Below, one piece after another: positions 27,137 through 35,706 of a DNA stretch of 64,000 nucleotides; the stretch's first letter is position 1; each line of letters starts with the position of its first letter. The notes below the pieces were generated by a model that worked only from the letters and a program-made list of their open reading frames with translations, was not told the DNA's origin and made no database searches. The DNA comes from Xanthocytophaga agilis. GTDB taxonomy: Bacteria > Bacteroidota > Bacteroidia > Cytophagales > 172606-1. Position numbers and translations under genes: made by a program. The stretch spans positions 287,451-351,450 of the forward strand of contig NZ_JASJOU010000011.1 of assembly GCF_030068605.1 (NCBI RefSeq), read 5' to 3'.

Positions 27137-27622
27137 ATGAAATCCAAGAAAGCTGGTAAAAAAGACATCGCAGCAAAAATTCTAGATAAAATCCAGGAAG
27201 TTGTAGCGGAAATCCATCCTAAAGTAGCCAAAGATATTAAGAAGTCTATCGAAAAAAGTGCAGTCAAGATAGCCAAGAAGGTTAGTAAAGGAGCCAAAAA
27301 AGTTAAAAAAGCAGAAAAGGCTGCAGAAGCGAAAATAAAAAAATCTGTAAAAGCAGCCAAAAAGGCAGCAATCAAAGCAGAACCTAAGAAGGAAGCAGTT
27401 GTTAGTACACCTGTTACCAAGACACCAGCACCAACAATAAAAGCTGAAAAGCCTGAGGTTGTACCCCCTGTTGCAAAAGAAGTAAAAACAGAAAAACCAG
27501 TTACTCCGGCAAAAGATAAACCAGTTCCGGCAGTTGCGACTAAGGCTAAACCAACAACACCTGCAAAAACAACTCCTGCAAAAAATACCAAGCCATCGAC
27601 AGACACAACAAAAACGGCTTAA
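27137..27622 (+). CDS. Histone H1-like Lys/Ala/Pro-rich protein
   Basis: 161 residues. Residues 1-85 are Lys/Ala-rich with many AKK, KKA and KVKK units, resembling the C-terminal tails of eukaryotic H1 and bacterial Hc1-like proteins. Residues 85-161 are Pro/Thr/Ala/Lys-rich and probably disordered. There is no signal peptide. Such proteins bind and compact DNA. The reverse strand also has a long open frame, which is an artefact of the repetitive composition. The call rests on composition and not on a specific domain. Confidence 0.7.
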   Translation: MKSKKAGKKDIAAKILDKIQEVVAEIHPKVAKDIKKSIEKSAVKIAKKVSKGAKKVKKAEKAAEAKIKKSVKAAKKAAIKAEPKKEAVVSTPVTKTPAPTIKAEKPEVVPPVAKEVKTEKPVTPAKDKPVPAVATKAKPTTPAKTTPAKNTKPSTDTTKTA

Positions 27623-27630
27623 AAAGAAAT

Positions 27631-27666
27631 AAATTCAAAAGCTCGCAAATGCGAGCTTTTGAATTT
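27631..27666. terminator. Terminator, perfect 17-bp stem
   Basis: Arms 27631-27647 and 27650-27666 are perfectly complementary, with the GC-rich part next to the loop and A/T-rich outer arms. It begins 8 nt after the stop of the histone-like gene. Confidence 0.82.
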
Positions 27667-27768
27667 GTACAGGTATGTATCTCTTGCTATGTGAACCAAT
27701 TTATTTAAAATGTTATTAGTTTTACAAGGCCAATAGCATGTCCAATTATTATCTTTTGCTATACAGAT

Positions 27769-28284
27769 ATGATACAACGTCCCTTCAACCTTCAAACCTG
27801 GATTGACGAAAATCGCCACCTTTTAAAGCCCCCTGTAGGTAATCAACAAGTATATAAAGCCAATGAAGACTTTATTGTAATGGTTGTTGGAGGTCCTAAT
27901 TCCCGCAAAGACTTTCATGATGATGCCGGTGAAGAGCTTTTTTATCAACTGGAAGGTGAAATTACCTTAAAGATTGTCGAAAATGACCAGGTAGTAGATA
28001 TTCATCTAAAAGCAGGTGATATGTTTTTGCTGCCACCTCATGTTCCCCATTCTCCCCGCCGGACAGCAGGCTCTATTGGCTTAGTAGTAGAACGTTACCG
28101 CAAACCTGAAGAACTGGATGGATTTCTTTGGTTCTGTGAAAATTGTGGACATAAACTTTACGAAGAATATACTCCTGTCAGTGATATTGTTGGACAACTG
28201 CCTGCAATCATGGACCGATTCTGGGCATCTTCAGAGTTACGTACCTGTAAACAATGTGGAACATTCATGGAGAAACCCAGTTAG
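27769..28284 (+). CDS. haaO: 3-Hydroxyanthranilate 3,4-dioxygenase
   Basis: 171 residues, the length of the bacterial enzyme. It opens 3-hydroxyanthranilate to the precursor of quinolinate. Cupin iron ligands H50, E56 (RKDFHDDAGEE) and H94 (PPHVPHSPRR), with R46 and R98 as substrate arginines, fit the known enzyme spacing. The C-terminal rubredoxin-like iron site of the bacterial form is complete: C123-x2-C126 and C160-x2-C163. It leads the kynurenine gene group (next start 50 nt downstream), pointing to NAD synthesis from tryptophan or to tryptophan breakdown. Confidence 0.95.
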   Translation: MIQRPFNLQTWIDENRHLLKPPVGNQQVYKANEDFIVMVVGGPNSRKDFHDDAGEELFYQLEGEITLKIVENDQVVDIHLKAGDMFLLPPHVPHSPRRTAGSIGLVVERYRKPEELDGFLWFCENCGHKLYEEYTPVSDIVGQLPAIMDRFWASSELRTCKQCGTFMEKPS

Positions 28285-28333
28285 TATCTGTTGTTATAAA
28301 AAGATATCTTCCACTTATCTATTTTAAATTCAT

Positions 28334-28879
28334 ATGCAGGCTACAGCACATACTTCATCAATCTGGACAATTGATAATTTTCTTTCTGTTCAGGAATGTG
28401 ATGATCTGATTGCATTTAGTGAAAAAACAGGATATGATGAAGCGGAAGTAAGTTTATCATCAGGATCACAGATGATGAAGTCTCTCCGAAACAATTATCG
28501 GCTTATATACACAGATGAGATTTTGGCTCAACAACTGTGGGAAAAGATAAAGAATTATGTTCCTGAGCAGATAGAGGATTCTCAGGCAATTGGCTTGAAT
28601 GAGCAATTTCGTTTTTATCGTTATGAAAATGACCAGCGTTTCAAACGACACATTGATGGACGTTTTCACAGAAATGATCAGGAAGAGAGTCGTATCACAT
28701 TTATGATTTATCTGAATGACAATTTTACTGGAGGAGAAACTGCATTTGACAATATATCTATTCTACCTGTCAAAGGAAAAGCATTATGCTTTATCCATGA
28801 GCAAAAGCATGAAGGATCTCCCGTGACATCAGGTATCAAATATGTATTACGTTCAGATGTGATGTATAAAAGAATATAA
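28334..28879 (+). CDS. 2-Oxoglutarate/Fe(II) dioxygenase, prolyl 4-hydroxylase-like
   Basis: 181 residues. The double-stranded beta-helix iron triad is visible: H106-x-D108 (FKRHIDGRF) and H159 (HEQKHEGSPV), with K169 placed to bind 2-oxoglutarate. The motif FTGGET (131-136) and the start (WTIDNFLSVQECDDLI) are those of P4H-type hydroxylases. It lies between haaO and kynU with gaps of 49 and 15 nt, so it is probably in their operon. Such an enzyme is not a known kynurenine-pathway step. The substrate may be a protein or a small aromatic molecule. Confidence 0.85.
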   Translation: MQATAHTSSIWTIDNFLSVQECDDLIAFSEKTGYDEAEVSLSSGSQMMKSLRNNYRLIYTDEILAQQLWEKIKNYVPEQIEDSQAIGLNEQFRFYRYENDQRFKRHIDGRFHRNDQEESRITFMIYLNDNFTGGETAFDNISILPVKGKALCFIHEQKHEGSPVTSGIKYVLRSDVMYKRI

Positions 28880-28894
28880 AATCACCCTTTCTCT

Positions 28895-30190
28895 ATGATA
28901 TCCAGTATCACTTATGAAAATAGTCTCGATTTTGCTCAAAAAATGGATGCATTAGATTCATTAAAACAGTTTCGCAACTATTTTCATATCCCTCTTATAC
29001 ATAATCAGGAAGCTATTTATTTATGTGGTAACTCTCTTGGTTTACAACCCAAAGCAGCCCGGAATACGATTGAACAGGAAATGCTTCATTGGCAAACCCT
29101 TGCCGTAGAAGGTCATTTTCTAGGCAAACAACCCTGGCTTACCTACCACAAACAATTTCGTCCTCTCTTAAGTAATCTAACAGGCGCATTACCACATGAA
29201 GTAGTAGCCATGAATAACCTGACTACGAATCTGCATCTTATGATGATATCTTTCTATCAGCCTACTTCAGATAGATATCTCATCATTATGGAAGCAGGGG
29301 CTTTTCCATCTGATCAGTATGCAGTAGAGTCGCAGGTGCGCTTTCATGGTTTCGATCCCTCAGATGCTATTATAGAAATTAAGCCACGAGAAGGTGAGCA
29401 TATCCTCCATACAGAAGATATAGTCCAAGCTATAATCAATCCTGAAAACAAACCAGCATTGGTTTTATTTGGTGGCGTAAACTATTACACTGGACAAGTT
29501 TTTGACATGCAGGCTATTTCTAAAGCAGCGCATGAAGCAGGTGCCTATGTAGGATTTGATCTCGCACATGCTATTGGTAATGTTTCACTACATTTGCATG
29601 ATTGGGGAACAGACTTTGCAGTCTGGTGCAGCTACAAATACCTCAATTCCAGTCCCGGTGGAATTTCTGGCGCCTTTGTACACGAACGACATGCCAGCAA
29701 TCCTGATTTGCCGAGACTTGCCGGATGGTGGGGATATGACGAAGCCACCAGATTTCAAATGAAAAAAGGATTTATTCCTCAACATGGGGCTGATGGCTGG
29801 CAATTAGCCAATGCGCCTATCCTACTAATGGCAGTTCATCGTGCTTCACTAGATATCTTTCAGGAAGCAGGTCTGGAAAACTTAAGACAAAAAAGTATTC
29901 TGTTAACAGGCTATCTGGAATTTCTTATTCAAAACGATCCTATACTCAATCAGACTCTACATATCATTACTCCATCTAATAGTAAAGAACGAGGTTGTCA
30001 GTTATCCATGCTAGCTGCGATAAATGGCAAACAAATTTTTGACAAGATTACAGATGCAGGAGTTATCGGAGACTGGAGAGAACCTAATGTTATTCGTTTG
30101 TCTCCTGTACCATTATATAATAGTTTCGAAGACATTTATCGTTGTGGCGAAACTTTAAGTAGGTGTGTACGGGAAGTAAACATTATATAA
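28895..30190 (+). CDS. kynU: Kynureninase
   Basis: 431 residues. This PLP enzyme cleaves kynurenine or 3-hydroxykynurenine to (3-hydroxy)anthranilate and alanine. Seen: YLCGNSLGLQPKA (42-54), FDLAHAIGN (221-229) with the PLP-binding aspartate D222, and the Schiff-base lysine K248 in WCSYKYLNSSPGG. The N-terminal region HWQTLAVEGHF is characteristic. Located 15 nt after the dioxygenase gene and 64 nt before kmo; the gene set provides consecutive steps. Confidence 0.96.
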   Translation: MISSITYENSLDFAQKMDALDSLKQFRNYFHIPLIHNQEAIYLCGNSLGLQPKAARNTIEQEMLHWQTLAVEGHFLGKQPWLTYHKQFRPLLSNLTGALPHEVVAMNNLTTNLHLMMISFYQPTSDRYLIIMEAGAFPSDQYAVESQVRFHGFDPSDAIIEIKPREGEHILHTEDIVQAIINPENKPALVLFGGVNYYTGQVFDMQAISKAAHEAGAYVGFDLAHAIGNVSLHLHDWGTDFAVWCSYKYLNSSPGGISGAFVHERHASNPDLPRLAGWWGYDEATRFQMKKGFIPQHGADGWQLANAPILLMAVHRASLDIFQEAGLENLRQKSILLTGYLEFLIQNDPILNQTLHIITPSNSKERGCQLSMLAAINGKQIFDKITDAGVIGDWREPNVIRLSPVPLYNSFEDIYRCGETLSRCVREVNII

Positions 30191-30254
30191 GTGATTGGTC
30201 AAATAGTACAGACTCCAATCAGTTCTATTATTTATCTAATTAAAAATCAAGTCA

Positions 30255-31598
30255 TTGAAAAATATCACCATACTGGGAGCAGGCTTAGTAGGCTCTTTAT
30301 TAGCAAGTTTATTGGCCAGAAGAGGACATCAGGTACAATTAATAGAAAAACGCCCCGACTTGCGAATTAAGAACTGGGAAGATGGACGTAGCATTAACTT
30401 GGCGATGAGTGAAAGAGGTTGGCAAGCCATGCGGGCAGTAGGCGTTGAAGAGCAAGTGAAAAAATTTGCTATACCTATGTATGGCAGAATGATACACGAT
30501 ACCAAAGGAAATCTTGCCTTTCAACCCTATGGAAAGGATAATCAATGCATTTATGCCGTTTCCCGAAGTCTGCTTAATCAAACATTAATGAATGAAGCAG
30601 AAAGACATGGAGTACAGCTTGTATTTGAACACAAATGTACCTCTATCGATTTGCAAAAAAACACATTGGAAATAACGCGTATTACACCAAATAAAGCAGA
30701 ATCAGAGGAAAAGTCCACTCTTCAGCCTGACTTGATATTTGGATCGGATGGAGCCTTTTCTGCTGTACGATCAGCTATGATGAAAAGACCATTGTTTAAC
30801 TACTCACAGGATTATATTGAACATGGGTATAAAGAGTTAACCATTCCTCCTACTGCAGATGGCAACTGGGCAATAGAACCCAATGCACTTCACATCTGGC
30901 CTCGTGGACATTTTATGCTTATTGCATTACCTAATCCTGATAAAACATTTACCTGTACATTATTTTTTCCTTGGACAGGGAATCCATCCTTTGAACAACT
31001 TCAAACAAAACAACAAATCCTACATTTTTTTGAAGAAACATTCTCAGACATCCTTCCTCTTATGCCAGATCTTACTGAGGAATTTTTCAGCAATCCGACA
31101 TCTGCATTATTAACCGTTCGCTGTTTCCCCTGGACCTACAAAGATAAGGTGGCTCTAATTGGAGATGCAGCACATGCCATCGTTCCTTTTTTTGGACAGG
31201 GAATGAATTGTGGTTTTGAAGATTGTGTTGTACTGGATGAGATTATAGATCAATATAATAATGACTGGAATACAATTTTATCAGTATATGAGAAATCACG
31301 TAAGTCAAATGCTGATGCAATTGCGGAATTAGCTCTACAAAATTTTGTAGAGATGCGCGACAAGGTAGCAGATCCTCGCTTTTTACTTCGTAAAAAAATT
31401 GACGCTCACCTTAACCAGCTTTTTCCAGATCAATGGATACCATTATATACTATGATATCCTTTACTACTATCCCATATTTCGATGCACTGGAAGTTGGGA
31501 AACAACACGATGCTATTCTGGATAAAATTATGGAAATCGAGGGAATTGAAGACAAATGGCAAACTATTGACTATCAATCGTTATTAGGAGCTGACTAA
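30255..31598 (+). CDS. kmo: Kynurenine 3-monooxygenase (TTG start)
   Basis: 447 residues. FAD-dependent hydroxylase converting kynurenine to 3-hydroxykynurenine. The Rossmann motif GAGLVG (8-13) begins almost at the N-terminus, so the start must be the TTG at 30255; no ATG precedes it in frame. The aromatic-ring hydroxylase motif GDAAHAIVPFFGQGMNCGFED binds FAD/NADPH, and the C-terminal part (LEVGKQHDAILDKIM) follows the usual family layout. Last gene of the kynurenine group. Confidence 0.95.
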   Translation: MKNITILGAGLVGSLLASLLARRGHQVQLIEKRPDLRIKNWEDGRSINLAMSERGWQAMRAVGVEEQVKKFAIPMYGRMIHDTKGNLAFQPYGKDNQCIYAVSRSLLNQTLMNEAERHGVQLVFEHKCTSIDLQKNTLEITRITPNKAESEEKSTLQPDLIFGSDGAFSAVRSAMMKRPLFNYSQDYIEHGYKELTIPPTADGNWAIEPNALHIWPRGHFMLIALPNPDKTFTCTLFFPWTGNPSFEQLQTKQQILHFFEETFSDILPLMPDLTEEFFSNPTSALLTVRCFPWTYKDKVALIGDAAHAIVPFFGQGMNCGFEDCVVLDEIIDQYNNDWNTILSVYEKSRKSNADAIAELALQNFVEMRDKVADPRFLLRKKIDAHLNQLFPDQWIPLYTMISFTTIPYFDALEVGKQHDAILDKIMEIEGIEDKWQTIDYQSLLGAD

Positions 31599-32169
31599 AA
31601 AAAATAGGTTGTCCGAAACGAACAACCCATTCCCCTAACCAAACAAAAGTATATGAAGAAAACTTACTTTTTGCAAATGTATGTTGCCTGCATAACATTT
31701 CTGTTACTGTAATTTTAAATCTATATTATTTGTAAGATAATCCTTCAGAAAGTAACCATTATGCAGGAAAAAACTTTTATTTCAGAAAAAAATTCAATAT
31801 GGCATCAAATATAGGACTTTACCAGGATGTAGTAATAGATACCGCATTATTATTACAGAAAAAAACAACCATCTTATATTCAATTTATTACATTACCTCA
31901 TATAATAACCACGTATTAGCAATATCCTAGAACAAATCTAAATATTCCCCTTATTAATAACTCCAAGCAATAATAATGCCGCAAATATATAAGTTTGGCT
32001 ATATGTATAAAATATAACCTGCCAGATTTATAGATAAATGAACTATCTATCAAAACTGATGTGTTTACAAAGAGTTAAAATATATAGATTGTTCTATAAA
32101 CATAGCTAATAAAAATCCTTAAGCAACCCATTTAGTCATTTATGACTGGAAGGTTGTTACTGTTCATGT
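31599..32169. other. 571-nt A/T-rich intergenic region
   Basis: It holds a weak hairpin (GGTTGT 31607-31612 with ACAACC 31622-31627) right after kmo and a 19-residue mini-ORF listed separately. The remainder, about 450 nt, shows no gene, repeat or clear promoter. Confidence 0.55.
31653..31712 (+). CDS. 19-residue signal-peptide-like mini-ORF (gene remnant or leader)
   Basis: ATG at 31653 gives MKKTYFLQMYVACITFLLL followed by a stop: a basic start and a hydrophobic core like the first half of an export signal, then termination. The upstream context, a C/A-rich tract just before the ATG, resembles translation starts of exported proteins in this phylum. It may be the stub of a decayed exported-protein gene, an unlisted small membrane peptide, or chance. 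Confidence 0.25.
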   Translation: MKKTYFLQMYVACITFLLL

Positions 32170-32739
32170 ATGTTTCTCCTGTTAGATAACTTTGATTCAT
32201 TTACCTATAACCTTGCAGATTACCTATTGCAATGTAGAGCGGAATATCATATTGTACGAAATAATGTATCGGTAGAGGAGATTATTCAACACGATTATGA
32301 AGCTATTGTGTTGTCTCCTGGCCCTGAGACCCCTCAAAAAGCAGGAAATCTCCTTCAAATTATAGATTATTATATATCCAGAAAACCAATTTTAGGAATT
32401 TGTCTGGGGCATCAGGCGTTGGGACAATACTTTGGAGCAAAGTTAGTCAGAGCAGAACAACCCATGCATGGAAAGCTTTCGTATATACAGTGTATTTCTG
32501 AAGACAAATTATTTACAGGTTTACCTACTTATTTATCTGTTGTAAGATACCACTCTCTAATTCTATCAGATTTACCGGAGGCATTGGAATTGTTGGCATG
32601 GACAGAAATGAATGAACCTATGGCATTTAAACACAAATCACTGCCTATCAGAGGCATACAATTTCATCCAGAAGCAGCACTTACCGAATATGGGTTGCAA
32701 ATGATAAATAATTGGGTAAACTTTGTCCGGAATTATTGA
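32170..32739 (+). CDS. Class I glutamine amidotransferase, PabA/TrpG type
   Basis: 189 residues, standard for subunit II of anthranilate or aminodeoxychorismate synthase, which supplies ammonia from glutamine. The N-terminal LLDNFDSFTYNLADYL is diagnostic. The catalytic triad is C78 (GICLGHQALG), H166 and E168 (GIQFHPEA). No trpE/pabB partner is adjacent. With kynurenine genes just upstream a link to aromatic metabolism is tempting, but a 570-nt gap separates them. PabA and TrpG cannot be told apart here. Confidence 0.9.
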   Translation: MFLLLDNFDSFTYNLADYLLQCRAEYHIVRNNVSVEEIIQHDYEAIVLSPGPETPQKAGNLLQIIDYYISRKPILGICLGHQALGQYFGAKLVRAEQPMHGKLSYIQCISEDKLFTGLPTYLSVVRYHSLILSDLPEALELLAWTEMNEPMAFKHKSLPIRGIQFHPEAALTEYGLQMINNWVNFVRNY

Positions 32740-32750
32740 AATATTGTCCT

Positions 32751-32794
32751 TTTGCGCTATTTTGCGCCAAACATTGAAAGGCAAATTGCGCAAA
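32751..32794. repeat. TTTGCGC triplicate with hairpin potential
   Basis: TTTGCGC occurs at 32751-32757 and 32761-32767, and its complement GCGCAAA at 32788-32794, followed by GTTTTTG. The second copy and the inverted copy can form a 7-bp stem with a U-rich tail. It is probably the terminator of the amidotransferase gene, with an extra arm that could allow an alternative fold. Confidence 0.5.
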
Positions 32795-32878
32795 GTTTTT
32801 GTTTATCTACAACTATTTTCATATACTCAATTTGTCATTCATACATGATAGAATTAATGAACTGTTAACAACTGACTT

Positions 32879-33658
32879 ATGAATTTTACCATTAAAGAAT
32901 CAGCAGGATACCAGTATATTGACGAAGGCCAGGGAGAAGTACTGCTATTATTACATGGTCTTTTTGGTGCTTTAAGTAATTGGGAAGGGGTAATTAATGG
33001 ATTTTCATCCAATTATCGGGTGGTTATTCCTCTAATGCCCATTTATGAGATGCCCTATAAAGAAGCTAGTGTTGATGGGTTATCAGAATTCATTGAAGGA
33101 TTTATTGCCCATAAAGATTTGCATGACTTAACTTTGTTAGGAAATTCGTTGGGAGGACATATCGGATTGGTATATACATTGAATAACCCTCATAATGTAA
33201 AACGACTTGTATTAACAGGCAGTTCAGGATTATTTGAAAACTCTATGGGAGGTTCTTTTCCCAAGAGAGGAAGTTATGATTATATCAGAGAAAGAGTTGG
33301 ATATACTTTCTATGATCCAAATACAGCAACAAAAGAGTTAGTTGACGAAGTATTTGAGATAACTAACAGCATATCCAAATGTATGAATATTGTGGCTATT
33401 GCCAAGTCAGCGCAGCGCCACAATATGGCAGAAGAAATACCGAAGATTACCGTACCAACTTTATTAGTGTGGGGTTTAAATGATACTATTACTCCTCCAC
33501 ATGTAGCACACGAGTTCAACAGGTTAATGCCTAACTCTGAATTACGTTTTATTGATAAGTGTTGCCATGCACCAATGATGGAGCAACCCTATCTGTTTAA
33601 CAGGATACTTACAGAATGGCTAACTGTCGAAAAAAATGTTGAAAAGGTGCTTCACTAA
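32879..33658 (+). CDS. Alpha/beta-fold hydrolase
   Basis: 259 residues with a full catalytic set: oxyanion region LLLLHGLFGALSNWE (22-36), nucleophile S90 in GNSLGG, D202 in VWGLNDTITPP and H230 in CCHAPMMEQP. No signal peptide, so cytoplasmic. The closest recognisable style is that of small ester or C-C hydrolases of the MhpC/epoxide-hydrolase-like class. In related Bacteroidota a hydrolase of this kind often precedes the CBS-nadK-porG genes. Substrate unknown. Confidence 0.88.
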   Translation: MNFTIKESAGYQYIDEGQGEVLLLLHGLFGALSNWEGVINGFSSNYRVVIPLMPIYEMPYKEASVDGLSEFIEGFIAHKDLHDLTLLGNSLGGHIGLVYTLNNPHNVKRLVLTGSSGLFENSMGGSFPKRGSYDYIRERVGYTFYDPNTATKELVDEVFEITNSISKCMNIVAIAKSAQRHNMAEEIPKITVPTLLVWGLNDTITPPHVAHEFNRLMPNSELRFIDKCCHAPMMEQPYLFNRILTEWLTVEKNVEKVLH

Positions 33659-33874
33659 CAACTCGAAAATTATCTACCTGCGGCAAGGTTTTTGAGACAT
33701 AATTCTATATCTTAACAAGTAAGATAAGCAGCACTGCAATCTAATTACATACAGTATTGGGATATGTTTTTATTAACAAATCCAAAAAATATTACGAATG
33801 AATTTTATTAGTGACAAACAACAGGAAATCAAGTAATTATTTAGTTAAGATTGTTAAAGGTTAATTCTTTGATC

Positions 33875-34567
33875 ATGCTCGCTTATCCGATAGATATTAC
33901 GCCTAAAACTATGATAGCCGAAGAGTTTCTCAACCGAATGATTCCCCTTTTAAAACCTACAGACTCTGCAACATTTGCGTTGGATTGGATGCAGGAGCTT
34001 CATTTGTTTCAATTGCCTGTGGTGAATGATGGTGAATACTTAGGATTAGTAAGTCAATCTGTATTAGTAGAGCAACCCGCAGCAAGCCTGGCAGAAATTA
34101 CCCTGGAAGCTCAGGAAATATATTCATTTCGTCACGAACCCTACCTAGATGTATTAAAAACAGCAAAGCAGAATCATTTGCAGGTTATAGCTATTGTAGA
34201 TACAGATCAAAGTTACGTAGGCACTATTGTAGTAGATGAAACACTTGCTTTCTTTGCACAGTCACAGGAACAAAGTCCTGGAAGTACACTTGTGCTTTTG
34301 ATGGAAGAACGGGATTATTCTCTAACAGAGATTAGCAGGCTGGTAGAATCCAATGACGCAAAAATTGTGAGTAGTTATGTAAATACATATCCTTATGATA
34401 AATCTAAGATACAGCTAACCATCAAGATTAACCGGATGGACATTACACGTATTATTGCAACATTTGAGCGCTTTGAGTATGATGTAATTGCTAAATATCA
34501 ACATGAAAGTGGGCATGATGAAGACAAAGAACGTCTTGATATGTTGCTAAAATATCTTAGCATCTAA
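33875..34567 (+). CDS. CBS-domain protein next to NAD kinase
   Basis: Start set at ATG 33875 (230 residues); a TTG at 33851 would add eight residues. The first half has two CBS motifs: residues about 12-60 (MIPLLKPTDSATFALDWMQE) and about 80-130 (EPYLDVLKTAKQNHLQVIAIVDTDQSYVGTIVVDE). The second half reads like an ACT-type regulatory fold (LVLLMEERDYSLTEISRLVESN). It may bind adenine nucleotides and sense energy status. Its place directly before nadK suggests a link to NAD(P) homeostasis; that is inference. Confidence 0.82.
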   Translation: MLAYPIDITPKTMIAEEFLNRMIPLLKPTDSATFALDWMQELHLFQLPVVNDGEYLGLVSQSVLVEQPAASLAEITLEAQEIYSFRHEPYLDVLKTAKQNHLQVIAIVDTDQSYVGTIVVDETLAFFAQSQEQSPGSTLVLLMEERDYSLTEISRLVESNDAKIVSSYVNTYPYDKSKIQLTIKINRMDITRIIATFERFEYDVIAKYQHESGHDEDKERLDMLLKYLSI

Positions 34568-34715
34568 TCTTTTCCAATACTGACAATATCAAAAGTTTGT
34601 TTCATTTAGTATCCTGAGCAACATTTATACTATTAAATATCCCCAGTAATTTTTATTTGTTTATCCATTAGAGTGTATAACCAACAGGATAAGCAATAAA
34701 CCGAAATACAGACAA

Positions 34716-35591
34716 ATGAAGATTGTCATCCACGGAAGAAACTTTAAAGAAGAAACCAAGCCATATATTCAGGAGCTTTTTGATGAACTGACAGACCGTG
34801 GTGTTGAAATACAGTTATCTGAACCATTTGAGCTTTTTTTACAAAAAATGGGTATCCAGAAGAAAGAAACGGCTATATACAGCAGCCGAAGTCAGATCAT
34901 GGACGCCGATTTTTTTTTCAGTATCGGAGGAGATGGTACATTACTGGAAGCTATCACTCATATTGGCTCAAGACAAATACCTATACTTGGTATCAATACA
35001 GGTCGTTTGGGCTTTTTAGCAACTACAGCACCTGAGAAAGCAGGAAATGCTCTTGATAATCTATTTAATGGTCATTATACATTTGATGATCGAACAATGA
35101 TTCATCTGGAATCAGACAGAGATCTGTTTGAGGGTTTGCCATTTGGTCTCAATGAATTTACCATAACACGACGAGACACTTCTTCAATGATTACTGTCCA
35201 TACATTCATTGATGGTGAATATTTAAATTCGTATTGGGCAGATGGCCTTATTGTTTCTACTCCTACAGGTTCCACAGCCTATTCACTAAGTTGTGGTGGT
35301 CCTGTAGTTTTGCCACAGTCCAGTAACCTGATTATTACTCCAGTAAGTCCTCACAACCTAAATGTACGCCCACTAGTAGTTTCTGATTCTAGTGTAATTT
35401 CATTTGAAATCGAAGGAAGAAGCCGTTATTATTTGGTTTCGTTAGATTCCCGTTCCCGCGCTGTAGATTCTACAGTGCAATTAGCCGTACGCAAAGAGAA
35501 CTTTAAAGCACGTTTGGTAAAAATGAATCATGAAAATTTCCTCTATACTTTGCGTAATAAATTGAATTGGGGGTACGACGTAAGAAATTAA
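34716..35591 (+). CDS. nadK: NAD kinase
   Basis: 291 residues. It phosphorylates NAD to NADP with ATP or polyphosphate. The catalytic GGDGTLLEA (71-79, D73) is followed by GINTGRLGFLA, and the NAD-binding NEFTITRRD and DGLIVSTPTGSTAYSLSCGG are intact. Length and order are normal. The porG-like gene follows after 115 nt. With haaO, kynU and kmo only a few kilobases away, NAD synthesis and phosphorylation genes are close together here. Confidence 0.97.
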   Translation: MKIVIHGRNFKEETKPYIQELFDELTDRGVEIQLSEPFELFLQKMGIQKKETAIYSSRSQIMDADFFFSIGGDGTLLEAITHIGSRQIPILGINTGRLGFLATTAPEKAGNALDNLFNGHYTFDDRTMIHLESDRDLFEGLPFGLNEFTITRRDTSSMITVHTFIDGEYLNSYWADGLIVSTPTGSTAYSLSCGGPVVLPQSSNLIITPVSPHNLNVRPLVVSDSSVISFEIEGRSRYYLVSLDSRSRAVDSTVQLAVRKENFKARLVKMNHENFLYTLRNKLNWGYDVRN

Positions 35592-35706
35592 CGTTTTATT
35601 TGAATTTTTAAAGAATTATATTTATAAATTGCGCTTTGAAATTCAGGTATATTGATAATCAATGCCTTTGCCTCATACAAGGCATTATCATATAATAGAA
35701 CGATCT

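Noticed and set aside
27094..27606. 170-codon minus-strand open frame opposite the histone-like gene
   Set aside because: It is the mirror of a repetitive Lys/Ala/Pro coding region. The plus frame has a plausible composition, start and downstream terminator; the minus frame gives a low-complexity hydrophobic sequence.
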